Positions 28,501 through 35,651 of a stretch of DNA of 46,661 nucleotides are shown here, one piece after another. The stretch covers positions 1 to 46,661 of IMG/VR virus record IMGVR_UViG_3300024344_000030. One strand, written 5' to 3'. This DNA is from a virus. Numbering within the stretch: position 1 is the first letter of the stretch; every line of letters starts with the position of its first letter. The position numbers were made by a program, and so were the translations under genes. Below the pieces are notes generated by a model. The model did not search any database. It saw only the letters and a list, made by a program, of their open reading frames with translations, and had not been told where the DNA came from.

Positions 28501-28811
28501 CGAATGAAATTTTATACCCTGATAATCACTATATACATTTCCCTACTTCAAAGGAGGGGTCTAAGTTATTTTACATTGGGACTCAATTTGAAAGTGGTTC
28601 ATTCAGTACTGTGTATCCCGTGAATGAAGAATTTGACCCCCCATTTAAACCATGGGACCCGTTGCCAAGTGTTCCATTTTATACTTATAAAGTAGATGGT
28701 GCAGGTGCAAATGTTAAATTGGAGGTAGTAAATAAAAATACTATACAAAATAAAAAAAATAATAAATTATTTATTCCAAAAAGTCCAAATGGTGGTGGTG
28801 AGATAAAATAA
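22542..28811 (+). CDS. Giant structural protein with LamG-like domain and tandem 41-residue repeats
   Basis: This 2089-aa protein has no cysteine-rich region. The first 950 residues contain many beta-rich stretches with SGS/TGS motifs. Residues about 950-980 show TKGTQNSIGALLNSYGIPPD, a segment I associate with large structural proteins of marine phages, from memory. A LamG-like domain follows at about 1020-1240 (AIEFLIKPQPLRR to GSIAEVRLWDSTL). Near the C-terminus four copies of a 41-residue unit (core DTFKLNSKLI, then LFFSGSIANPDM) occupy residues about 1662-1825, preceded by decayed copies with LSGS motifs. The last 250 residues are Tyr- and Gly-rich. It overlaps its upstream neighbour by one base and ends the long structural transcript before a new promoter-like motif. 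It is probably a long fibre or tail-surface protein. Confidence 0.65.
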   Translation: MGETVSEFVPNQLDLISSGQTTYIFDELLGDYVRVAVFDDSETWVVGYEYQTNIDFNGDYIEYTIPPDAQEVIPYPNPDTHMLYEHGLVSSDDLIPPQDGDSVALQGGNPETAQAFCQYLGHDAYFATGVNSTTEIPAGTTVATFSLNDGNWTTTILQNSSLIFSQIECIDYNNTYPTPVDGSSPQVNIYRSGESIYFKPNEILSENQTAGGNYQLKFDFLRNFFDDWYNNFTIYTASTGFDINIPINEDASLIESDIDDLVTTGNISQGDADEYMDLVTFIDDVYMGDPNFYIKQISASRKEIRLYGRYGDNTNLYFDDMFMSELVNILGSLEDDCGTDGAPNCYGLNYVLNIGQGKIITINNYAFDQITDPEHPSLILRLNTPLPDNIFELYAVNIERKLLDSQTENIIYVSNISSMTVGESLKPDFDFNSELYNDTITDTYQNQLQLNASASINQETFDEIALENANEYKNLNIDFSNFKNHVFFGSAASKLSNFKAKVVTIENHLRGISSSLALTGSHVEERRKTLFNDITKVKMGFTPYEKFLYFDNQITSTGSAPGIGPNLIDSTPISERSPTTILPQYEGIKLVYKHTSKNAGQLQDIYLFAKKYRVEDAPFFNTDKPIYLSFLIKGTDGIATSATGTSDGLKWTNMNQYNSLPSSSFGGNVILNPSIKHNEYRRHIYVASQSYWRPSQTGDIGGDVANIYDWRTASSQFEILSGSNITGSYPIYDSSGQIGELLYPTMYNTSSQYGYLDTITERSGSILPSGELFNIRYHSGSNTAGAATSSFTTDIFITTKNPKSVPPFSLLYPTGSSEWISWYDEQYTSASNYDADNIHSLNNTLPTWVEDGADTAVLKDFVHMWGEQFDLTKNHIDNFSNIHKRKYTKFDSVPNNLLPIIGNNLGWEFINPYSSSLSEYFLNATYGQHNVSHVVDDVWNRVMNNLIYIYKTKGTQNSIGALLNSYGIPPDLIKIRETVAGDGNALATNIPIDEGVEGSGIDGVFYTKPDWLSGLMFGPNHGTLKLPWNAFKAAGNAIEFLIKPQPLRRRQHAINTQTLMLSSGSDSQRLWDLRLIPSSSYNNFAKVEFRLNNSPYGSGSISDNAVSMSTSYIKFKDYDYSNILLQSMTASVSGTGVQDYRLYIGSLDTKFDTRITNYQIVSMSVSGGFAAVTASNAGDGKGDLAYQANFNFMGTGSYITGSNNTAISGNLIIGDTFSGSIAEVRLWDSTLSSSKFRLHIMDKTSVVGNNINSYKDDLTYRFKLNENYTSGSNNRRVINNMDNRMNTDYTRTVPYSENKLKYSVTKTILYKFAPKSNQEITITDNKIIIKPDEIFVNPLSPYHSSVQKIENTLAATRIPTNKIKISKSPSAVIDEYISSQIAGMDAESKYADPRNIYSGSYDELDTFREDVLKGVVVDVNRYINDNSKIFNNSFINSIKNLLPAKSEIDEIGVVIESDMLHKSKFPSQTIKIDPKYNKFDFAVGYLDDNMITGKWVEKRTNADKLKIKDQIELVGKLPLISPANIDITKLHYSGIDSSLLPNIGNFILSGSSLTKVTSKLYFRPIGNIDVYDENNIKFTNKLLNQHVANISFESGSYNAFKLNQSVQTVHDIIIDSTSALNIVSKLIDTKYTSIILSGSNLLPAIHMHDVNPNPVSALRMMMSGSGAFKLNSKLIDDKKNTLFFSGSIFNTSMKKVNEHLIILSGSDTFKLNSKFISDKNNTLFFSGSIANPDMEKINEHLIILSGSDTFKLNSKLIDDKNNTLFFSGSIANPNMKKINEHLIILSGSDTFKLNSKLIDDKKNTLFFSGSIANPDMEHIKIKSFMMSGSSKAVKLTSVYMGQYSASTAPFRTKGYYSRLPWEDEYGNEVKVLSGRYRLNTKDKNLDINWDSGVYNKTFVYYTIGDIEYVSQSARIPKSPGGVDGFEGRLYTGYEFTTEYSNHNYFKRRMFVDEGKGYGYRGYINGESDHRIDARPMGRTAYFATSSTNEILYPDNHYIHFPTSKEGSKLFYIGTQFESGSFSTVYPVNEEFDPPFKPWDPLPSVPFYTYKVDGAGANVKLEVVNKNTIQNKKNNKLFIPKSPNGGGEIK
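27525..28016 (+). repeat. Four tandem 123-bp in-frame repeats
   Basis: Units begin at 27525, 27648, 27771 and 27894, each exactly 123 bases (41 codons), and share long identical stretches such as CATTATTTTTTAGTGGTAG. A fifth, truncated start follows at 28017. The first unit and the upstream region (from about 27170) are more diverged. The high nucleotide identity of the inner units suggests recent duplication or ongoing gene conversion. Confidence 0.95.
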
Positions 28812-28838
28812 TAAAAAATTTAATTAAAATAAAATAAT

Positions 28839-28854
28839 TTTATATTTATAAGTG
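28839..28854 (+). promoter_or_regulatory. Candidate late-type promoter
   Basis: TTTATATTTATAAGTG lies 46 bases before the start at 28900, after the long structural gene. It shares TATATTTATA with the motifs at 40246 and 45091. The intergenic region of 88 bases contains no clear terminator hairpin. Confidence 0.45.
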
Positions 28855-28899
28855 GATAAGAAAAAAACATTCCTTATAATAAAATTAGGAGAAATTAAT

Positions 28900-29544
28900 A
28901 TGGGATATTTAAATAACGATACAGTGGTAGTGGATGCAATTATGACTAAGCATGGTAGGTGGAAGTTATCACGGCCAGGCGGTCAATTGGGGATAGAGAA
29001 GTTCGCTGTTGCAGATGATTTTATAGATTATAGATTATTCAACCCACAGCATAGTAGTGGTTCTGCATACTTCGGTGAAGAAATAGAAAAATTACCAATG
29101 GTTGAAGCAATACCAACGGATGAAAACTGTATGAAATATAAATTGACCACTGTTGGACAAGATATTCAATTTTGGCCAATACTTGAAAATATAGAAACAA
29201 ATTATACAATACGACATAGAAATACCCCAACAACTTTAACACCACATACTCGACATTTAACGAGTCCTGAAACTTATACATTTAAAGTACCTAATGTGGG
29301 TTTATTTGATTTTTCAGGAACGGGAAATACATTAGATAGTGGAATCGATTATGGTTCAACTCATATTAGTTTCCCAGCAGAGCGTGGCATACCTAGAGCT
29401 GTAAAGTGGTCTGGAAGAAAAACATTTGAGTTTTACCCATCAACGCTTGATTCAGATGTTTATGCAAGCATAGAAGTAGAGGGTGAAACGAGCGGAAAAA
29501 CATTTACTGTCGAAATTAAAATGACAGGACCAAATTATAAATAA
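28900..29544 (+). CDS. Conserved virion structural protein
   Basis: This 214-aa protein follows AGGAGA at 28887-28892. A GTG-started frame extends 16 codons upstream, but the ribosome site selects this ATG. The opening MGYLNNDTVVVDAIMTKHGR, then FAVADDFIDYRLFN, is a pattern I recall from structural proteins of marine T4-like phages, usually before fibre genes. The rest is beta-rich (TYTFKVPNVGLFDFSGTG) and ends with VEIKMTGPNYK. No enzymatic motif or membrane segment is present. It is followed 22 bases later by another structural gene with its own strong ribosome site. Role: probable minor virion component; the exact location in the particle is unknown. Confidence 0.7.
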   Translation: MGYLNNDTVVVDAIMTKHGRWKLSRPGGQLGIEKFAVADDFIDYRLFNPQHSSGSAYFGEEIEKLPMVEAIPTDENCMKYKLTTVGQDIQFWPILENIETNYTIRHRNTPTTLTPHTRHLTSPETYTFKVPNVGLFDFSGTGNTLDSGIDYGSTHISFPAERGIPRAVKWSGRKTFEFYPSTLDSDVYASIEVEGETSGKTFTVEIKMTGPNYK

Positions 29545-29566
29545 TCTCAACTAAGGAGAAGTAATT

Positions 29567-30784
29567 ATGGCTAACGGTAGAAGAAGAAATACAGCAGCAC
29601 TAAACGGGCCAGCTGCTGGTGTAAATGAAATACAAAAGGGTACTAGGACGACCTTTAATCAATTTTTAAAAATAGGTTCAAGAACTTCCGTAACAAAGGA
29701 TGTTACAGCTGGATATTTTACAGGGGGGGTTGCAAATTTAGCAGGTACTAACTTCACAACAAAATCATTATCTGGTAGAGCAAATATGGCAAGTGGGACT
29801 TCATATGCTAAAGGTCAGAAAAATTACTATTATAATTTGCAATATAGTAGTGAGGACCAATTTAGTGTTGCATATGGTCATACTGGTGGTTCTGGTTCTC
29901 GTGGTTCAAATGGTAGCTTAAATTTAACTGGTGGATATAAATTAAAAGGTGAAACACAAGCTGTTTACAGACAATTTGCTTCACTTTGCTTAGATGAGGA
30001 TGATGCATTAGATGGTTTTAAGTTTGTATCTGGTTCAACAACAGTGCAACCTGATATTTATGTATTTATATCAGAGAGAGCTAGAATGAAGGATAAGTTA
30101 GATAAAGCTAATTGGACAATACATTTATCTGGTACAAACACGGATAGCTCATCAGCAAATTTAAGCTTAACGGATGACAGTAAATATGTTGCAGCTAAAA
30201 CCTCACCATTAGGACCTAGGTATAATATAGTATCTGGTTCAGGTGGTGCTGTTTCTGCATCTTCAGGTACTGAATCTGATAGATGGAAATATGATAGATA
30301 TGGATTTTTCTTCCCTGAGGCTGGTATAGCAGTACTATCTGCAAATAAATTATCTGCAAGTATCCCGGGTACTCCTGGGTATATAACAGGTTCCAGAAAT
30401 GGGTTAGCAGTATCGACTGACGGAACAGGTCTTGCACCAGACACAGCATTGCATCCGGATGCAGACAATGCATTAAAGTTTGTTAAAGCAATTCAGTTAG
30501 GTACAGATACATCATTTAGAAATGTTGAAACTCAAATCATTACAAGTCATTTTTGTCACATTCCGGCAGGTGAATTTAATGGTAGTGTTAATCCAACATT
30601 TACATCAGGTTCAAATGGTGATTATAGATTCCCAACTGAAATGCTAGGTGACCCGCAGACATTTATTACTACAATTGGATTATACGATAATTCGGAAAAT
30701 TTAGTTGCAATTGGTAGATTAAGTTCCCCGATTAAGAAAAGCTTTGAGGATGAGGCAATAATTAAAGTTAATATTACTTATTAA
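29567..30784 (+). CDS. Virion structural protein (C-terminal domain shared with next gene)
   Basis: This 405-aa protein, preceded by AAGGAGAAG, is Gly-, Ser- and Ala-rich. Its basic N-terminus (MANGRRRNTAALNGP) is followed by beta-rich sequence. The C-terminal 60 residues contain GDPQTFITTIGLYDNSENLV then AIGRLSSPIKKSF. This arrangement is repeated in the next gene (SPYITTLGLYDKYNNLIVV, then GRLSQPIKKR) and is familiar to me from structural proteins of marine phages. Codon use appears more ordered here than in neighbours, and the strong ribosome site suggests high expression. It may be an abundant virion component. It has no signal peptide and no catalytic motif. Confidence 0.7.
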   Translation: MANGRRRNTAALNGPAAGVNEIQKGTRTTFNQFLKIGSRTSVTKDVTAGYFTGGVANLAGTNFTTKSLSGRANMASGTSYAKGQKNYYYNLQYSSEDQFSVAYGHTGGSGSRGSNGSLNLTGGYKLKGETQAVYRQFASLCLDEDDALDGFKFVSGSTTVQPDIYVFISERARMKDKLDKANWTIHLSGTNTDSSSANLSLTDDSKYVAAKTSPLGPRYNIVSGSGGAVSASSGTESDRWKYDRYGFFFPEAGIAVLSANKLSASIPGTPGYITGSRNGLAVSTDGTGLAPDTALHPDADNALKFVKAIQLGTDTSFRNVETQIITSHFCHIPAGEFNGSVNPTFTSGSNGDYRFPTEMLGDPQTFITTIGLYDNSENLVAIGRLSSPIKKSFEDEAIIKVNITY

Positions 30785-30793
30785 TGTTATGAA

Positions 30794-31660
30794 ATGTCTA
30801 TATACAAGCAAATTAATCGTAGCAATATTACTACAACGACGCGGGTAGTAAGAAAGCAATTTAATTTACATTCAGGTTCACTTGGGATTACTGCAATCCA
30901 ATTTGTATCGAATTCGTCCGACTCTAATTTATCTTCCTCTTATTGGAATTCAGTTAGAGTCGGATTTTATTTAAGTGCATCATCGAATGAAGTCACTTTA
31001 AATAACCCACTATTAAATTATAGTTATTACGATAAAACTAATCCACAGCATTTAAATAAATTTAATGTATCTGGTTCAATATTTTCAATTGACCAAGCAA
31101 TCATTGGTGAGGGCATTGAACCCAAAACATTTTATATATTTGATAATTCGACTGCTAATGAAATAAAAATACAAGATGACGGTTATGGTAATTTATATTC
31201 AACAAACGCAAGCGTATCTTCTAGCACTAATTCCATTTCATCATCTGATAATTATGTTGGTAATATATTTTATCAATGGGGATTAGCAATAATCACTGAA
31301 ACGGGGTCGTGGTCACCAAGTGTTACATATAAAACGGTTGGGACTGGTAATTATAATATTAAATATAAATCTATACAAACTATACATAATACAGAATGGA
31401 GCTTACCAGTTAGTCCAAATGAATTTAATATAACGAATAATCCTACAGCATATAAAAAGGATATCCGAAATACTTCTGCATCGATTATAACTTCCCAATA
31501 CCGTGATGATAATATAACAGGGTCAGCTTGGTCACCGTATATAACTACATTGGGGCTATATGATAAATATAATAATTTAATAGTAGTGGGTAGATTATCG
31601 CAACCAATAAAAAAACGAAAAGATACACGAATAATATTTAAAATAAAAAAAGATTGGTAG
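30794..31660 (+). CDS. Virion structural protein, C-terminal paralogue of the preceding gene
   Basis: This 288-aa protein begins nine bases after the previous stop, with only a weak ribosome site, so re-initiation is likely. Residues 1-180 are Ser/Asn-rich and beta-like (VRKQFNLHSGSLGITAIQF). The C-terminal 75 residues match the end of the preceding protein: ASIITSQYRDDN aligns with TQIITSHFCHI, and ITTLGLYDKYNNLIVVGRL with ITTIGLYDNSENLVAIGRL. A shared attachment domain for two related tail or fibre components is the simplest reading. No catalytic residues are seen. The stop lies seven bases before the RuvC-like gene. Confidence 0.65.
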   Translation: MSIYKQINRSNITTTTRVVRKQFNLHSGSLGITAIQFVSNSSDSNLSSSYWNSVRVGFYLSASSNEVTLNNPLLNYSYYDKTNPQHLNKFNVSGSIFSIDQAIIGEGIEPKTFYIFDNSTANEIKIQDDGYGNLYSTNASVSSSTNSISSSDNYVGNIFYQWGLAIITETGSWSPSVTYKTVGTGNYNIKYKSIQTIHNTEWSLPVSPNEFNITNNPTAYKKDIRNTSASIITSQYRDDNITGSAWSPYITTLGLYDKYNNLIVVGRLSQPIKKRKDTRIIFKIKKDW

Positions 31661-31666
31661 GACAAT

Positions 31667-32170
31667 ATGATTATATTAGGACTCGATGTTTCAACAACAA
31701 CAATAGGTTATGCATTCACGAAAAATAAAAAGATACTCGATATGGGTTTCATAGACATTAAAAAACAAAAAACAATTCAAGAAAAAGCATATTATGCTAT
31801 GGATATATTGGAAAGTAAAGAGTATGATATTGATAAAATTCACATAGAGGATAATTTATCAGGCTTCTCTGGTGGTAGAACTTCACAGCAGGTTATTATC
31901 AAGTTAGCTAAATTCAATGCAGTGTTTTGTTTCATATTAGAAAATTCAATGGAAGTGCCAGTGATAAATATCAATCCAAATACTGGTAGAAAACAAGTTT
32001 TTGGGAAAGCTCGTATTAAAGGAGTTAAAGCTAAAGATTATGTCAAAGAACAGATTGAACAGCGATATGATACAAAAAAATGGTGCATAATAACTTCAAG
32101 GGGTAATTGGGACAAACGCAATATTGATGGATATGATGCATTAACTATGTCATTAGCTGGACAAGATTAA
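31667..32170 (+). CDS. RuvC-like Holliday junction resolvase
   Basis: This 167-aa protein has the RuvC/RNase-H fold signature. D7 lies in ILGLDVSTTTIGYA, E61 in IHIEDNLSGF, and the C-terminal acidic pair D154/D157 in NIDGYDALTMSL. These fit the conserved acidic residues that bind two metal ions to cut four-way DNA junctions. The length matches RuvC proteins (about 170 aa). T4 uses an unrelated enzyme (gp49) for the same task, so this phage has a substitute. The gene follows AGGAC and its stop is immediately followed by the next start. It lies among structural genes, which suggests late expression, fitting a role in resolving branched DNA before packaging. Confidence 0.88.
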   Translation: MIILGLDVSTTTIGYAFTKNKKILDMGFIDIKKQKTIQEKAYYAMDILESKEYDIDKIHIEDNLSGFSGGRTSQQVIIKLAKFNAVFCFILENSMEVPVININPNTGRKQVFGKARIKGVKAKDYVKEQIEQRYDTKKWCIITSRGNWDKRNIDGYDALTMSLAGQD

Positions 32171-35100
32171 ATGACCATCCCAAAGGATAAATTACTTGGT
32201 TGTACAGATTCAGTTGGTTTGAATTATAATCCACATGCTAGTATTGATGATAATACTTGTATCTATGATGAATTATCTTCTATTTTGCGTATGTCTAAAG
32301 TAGATATGCCACATGTAAGTGGAACTGGTTCCTGTGTATGTATGTCATCATATTATGGGTTTGATGAATTTAACCAAGAACCCTTCCCACCACCTATTGT
32401 TTTTTATGATGATTTAGATGAAAATGTTATATTAGCAACTTATCCGATGCAGCAATGTGTGAATATACCGGCATATAATAATTGTAATGATGATTTTATA
32501 CCAGTATGTTCTTTATTGGGTGATACTCAATGCTATTGCAATTGCATGTATCCCGATTGGGATTCTAACGAGAACAGGTCGTTGCGCAACGAGTGTAATT
32601 GTAGATTTAATCCAGATTGCAATGATGGAGATGTATGTGTTTCAAAGGATGAGTGTATTAATGATGATAACATAACTTGCGGGCCGAGTGGGACACAATT
32701 ATGTTTCGGTGAATGTCACTTTGGAGTGGAGGGTTGTTTAGATTCAAATGCAAATAATTATGCAAATCAGATTGATAATATTGCAAATATTCATAACCAG
32801 GATATATGTACATACAATAATACGGTATCAAGTGTAACCAATGTATGTTTAACTATAACTGCTGGACCCAATGGTGGTGAATATTTTGGGTTCTCCCCAT
32901 ATGGAACAACATGGTATCTTGAAGATGAAACAACAAACATATCTTACAATGGTCCATCTAATATAGTGAATATGGTAACACCAGTTCCAGGAGCATTAAG
33001 CCCAAATCAAACGATAAAGTATGCATTACATTTACCACCCTCAGATAGTTATTTTTTAAGGTTTTATGACCTCGAGGGACAAAATACTTCTGCTAGCATA
33101 GAGGTTGTTATATCACCAAATAATGCATGTGATATTAATAACTCATTACCGAGTGAAACTATCGATATGGTGCAAGATGCAAATACAGGTGCACCTATAT
33201 TAAATTTAGAGGGTAGATTTTCAATTGGGCAAAGTTCGTTTGGGTGTGTAGATGAATATGCGTGTAATTATGATTCTAGCTCAATTGGGTGCCAAGGGGT
33301 GGCCAATGATTCAAGCTGTTGTATATATTCTGGTCAAGTATATTTTGAAAACCCGGGGTTAGATTTAGAAAATTATGTATGTTCATGTTCTGGACAAGGA
33401 CCTGGGGGTGGAAATCTACATATACCTTGGTTTCAGTATGGGTGCCCCGATAGCAGTATAATACAATGTTGGAACTGGCCGGAATTAGGAGACCCGTCAT
33501 ATAATTCAGATTGGATGCCGTTTCCATATACAGATGTAGATGAAGTTGATTTGGCATGCAATTGCAACGGTAATTTAGATATGACAATTGATTATTGTGG
33601 GGTATGTAGAAATGGCCCAATGTGCGTAAGTGGAGAAGAAAGTTGTGTTGATGTTAATACTCCTCCGGGTTGTTGTGACACAAATTATAATATGACATGT
33701 AGTGGTGGGTGTGCCAATCCTTTTGCTGAAAATTTTGACCCGAACGCTGATTATATGACTGAAAACCCAACTACTGATTGTATATTTGATTGGGGTCGTT
33801 ATCCAATTACTTTTTCTTTATATTGGTGGTACGATAATAACGAGTGTGGATTGGATACACCATGCTCAGAATCTGAACCTATGCGTAGTTCAATTAAGCT
33901 ATATGAAAATGGTAAATTTGGTACATCATCTGATGAATGTGCTGGGTCATATCATATCACAAATTATAATGGCCCAGGGCAAATTTATTTTTATTTCGAT
34001 TCTGGGACAAAAATGCATGCACATTACAATCATTTAACGAGACGGATAGAAGGTGAACGAGTAACAGATGGTGGTGAGCAAGTCGGTCATTTTTTCATTA
34101 AAACGAGAGCAATTCGACCAAGATTTAGAGGTGGCCCTGGTTCGCGGGCATTAGATAAAATATCTAATACTAATATTAGATTATTGGGAGAAAATGGATA
34201 TACAACGCAAATTTATTTAGAACCTGGAAATACATTTAAGACATTAACGGGAAACGCTACAGGAATGTTTGAACTGATTAGACCTGGTTATAGTTATAAT
34301 ATAGAAATTATAGAAGATATTGAACAAAATTATTTATCACAAGGTTTATTTAAACTGACTTACAAAGGGGCGTCAGATAATTCTTGTATTTCTGCTTGGC
34401 CAGGAAGCCCAGCTGCAAGCAACCCAAATTATACTGGTATTGATGACCCTCGTGGGTGTAGAACTGTTATGGTTGGACATATTAATTCTCCAGTAATATC
34501 AGACGGGGAGGTTGAAATAATAGAACCACATTTATCTCTATCTGACCCAGGTAATTGGTGGAATAACTACGCGTACTTTCCAAGTACCATGAGTTATAGA
34601 AAATGGGATGGTACACAGTCAACTGCTGAATATGATGGGTATGGTATGTTTTTTAACCCCGGGTATTGTTTAAATGACGATGGTACAGAAATAATGTGCA
34701 ATGATATTATAAATTCAGATGCTCAATGTAATCCACAAAATTGTGTAGGTGAATGGATACCAAGGCCTGCATTGAATGCAGAAATGCCAGAATATCCATC
34801 GAATTGTGTTAGTAATAGCGATGTACCAGAAATAAATCCCGATTGTTTAGTTACTTGTCATTGTAGTGCGATATGTGCTGAGAGCTTAGAAGAATGTGAA
34901 AGTATATGTCCAGATACTTTACCAGGAGATGTGAATGATGATGGACTTGTTAATATACAGGACATATTGTATATTATTAATTATATACTCGGTGTATATG
35001 ATTCGCATGAATGGATGTTAGATTTATCTGAAACGGATTTTGTTATCACTGGAGATGTGAATAACGATGGTTTATTAAATATTGCAGATATTGGTATTAT

Positions 35101-35611
35101 TATACAGCATATTTTAGGTAGCGTTATAAACGAATTCGATATATCATCTGCAGTGTCTATACATACATCAAAATTAAAAAATAAAAAAGTAGATATTATT
35201 GTTACAGAATTAATAACGCAATTAGAACAACTATTAAATGATTGTAAAAAACCAAATGTGAGATATGATGCTACCGGTTTAACTAAAATACGGGCATGGG
35301 TCGCACGCAATGAATTTGTGCAATGTGATGCTAAATTTATAATATCTAAATGGGCACAAATGGTTAATAAAAGTATATCACATCTAACTAATGGTAGTAT
35401 TAATACAATTTTACTTAAATCGGGGCAAACAGATAACATCAAATATAAAAAAACACCATTGAATGGAATTCAACATTCAGATATTGAATATAGCTTTATA
35501 TTACCAACTGGCTTTCCATATACTGGGAAGGTAGTAAATAGACATGGGGATTTATATACAGATAGCAAAATGCCGCGGCGTATATTACGAAAAAGGATTA
35601 ATAAAAAATAA
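32171..35611 (+). CDS. Cys-rich virion protein with a type-I dockerin
   Basis: This 1146-aa protein begins directly after the RuvC stop. Cys-rich repeats of the GCTDSVGLNYNPHAS type open the protein (residues 10-32), with related units near 196 (GCLDSNANNYA), 359 (GCVDEYACNYD) and 513 (CANPFAENFDPNAD). Other Cys clusters occur near 110-180 and 440-510. Residues about 919-983 form a classic two-repeat dockerin: GDVNDDGLVNIQD and, 42 residues later, GDVNNDGLLNIAD, each followed by a helix (LYIINYILG, IGIIIQHILG). These are calcium-binding F-hand loops. The C-terminal 160 residues are Lys-rich and end in RRILRKRINKK. It is probably an adhesin or a fibre-associated protein. No cohesin partner is visible in the window. 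Confidence 0.72.
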   Translation: MTIPKDKLLGCTDSVGLNYNPHASIDDNTCIYDELSSILRMSKVDMPHVSGTGSCVCMSSYYGFDEFNQEPFPPPIVFYDDLDENVILATYPMQQCVNIPAYNNCNDDFIPVCSLLGDTQCYCNCMYPDWDSNENRSLRNECNCRFNPDCNDGDVCVSKDECINDDNITCGPSGTQLCFGECHFGVEGCLDSNANNYANQIDNIANIHNQDICTYNNTVSSVTNVCLTITAGPNGGEYFGFSPYGTTWYLEDETTNISYNGPSNIVNMVTPVPGALSPNQTIKYALHLPPSDSYFLRFYDLEGQNTSASIEVVISPNNACDINNSLPSETIDMVQDANTGAPILNLEGRFSIGQSSFGCVDEYACNYDSSSIGCQGVANDSSCCIYSGQVYFENPGLDLENYVCSCSGQGPGGGNLHIPWFQYGCPDSSIIQCWNWPELGDPSYNSDWMPFPYTDVDEVDLACNCNGNLDMTIDYCGVCRNGPMCVSGEESCVDVNTPPGCCDTNYNMTCSGGCANPFAENFDPNADYMTENPTTDCIFDWGRYPITFSLYWWYDNNECGLDTPCSESEPMRSSIKLYENGKFGTSSDECAGSYHITNYNGPGQIYFYFDSGTKMHAHYNHLTRRIEGERVTDGGEQVGHFFIKTRAIRPRFRGGPGSRALDKISNTNIRLLGENGYTTQIYLEPGNTFKTLTGNATGMFELIRPGYSYNIEIIEDIEQNYLSQGLFKLTYKGASDNSCISAWPGSPAASNPNYTGIDDPRGCRTVMVGHINSPVISDGEVEIIEPHLSLSDPGNWWNNYAYFPSTMSYRKWDGTQSTAEYDGYGMFFNPGYCLNDDGTEIMCNDIINSDAQCNPQNCVGEWIPRPALNAEMPEYPSNCVSNSDVPEINPDCLVTCHCSAICAESLEECESICPDTLPGDVNDDGLVNIQDILYIINYILGVYDSHEWMLDLSETDFVITGDVNNDGLLNIADIGIIIQHILGSVINEFDISSAVSIHTSKLKNKKVDIIVTELITQLEQLLNDCKKPNVRYDATGLTKIRAWVARNEFVQCDAKFIISKWAQMVNKSISHLTNGSINTILLKSGQTDNIKYKKTPLNGIQHSDIEYSFILPTGFPYTGKVVNRHGDLYTDSKMPRRILRKRINKK

Positions 35612-35614
35612 CAC

Positions 35615-35644
35615 TTGTTCCGTATATAAAAAAAATTGTATATT
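35615..35644 (+). promoter_or_regulatory. Candidate sigma70-like promoter before the primase operon
   Basis: TTGTTC (35615-35620) and TATATT (35639-35644) are 18 bases apart, the spacer ending in TTG, with GTAAT after the second box. It matches the elements at 1163-1192 and 1572-1601. The predicted transcript start, near 35651, falls on the primase start codon. Confidence 0.55.
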
Positions 35645-35651
35645 GTAATAT

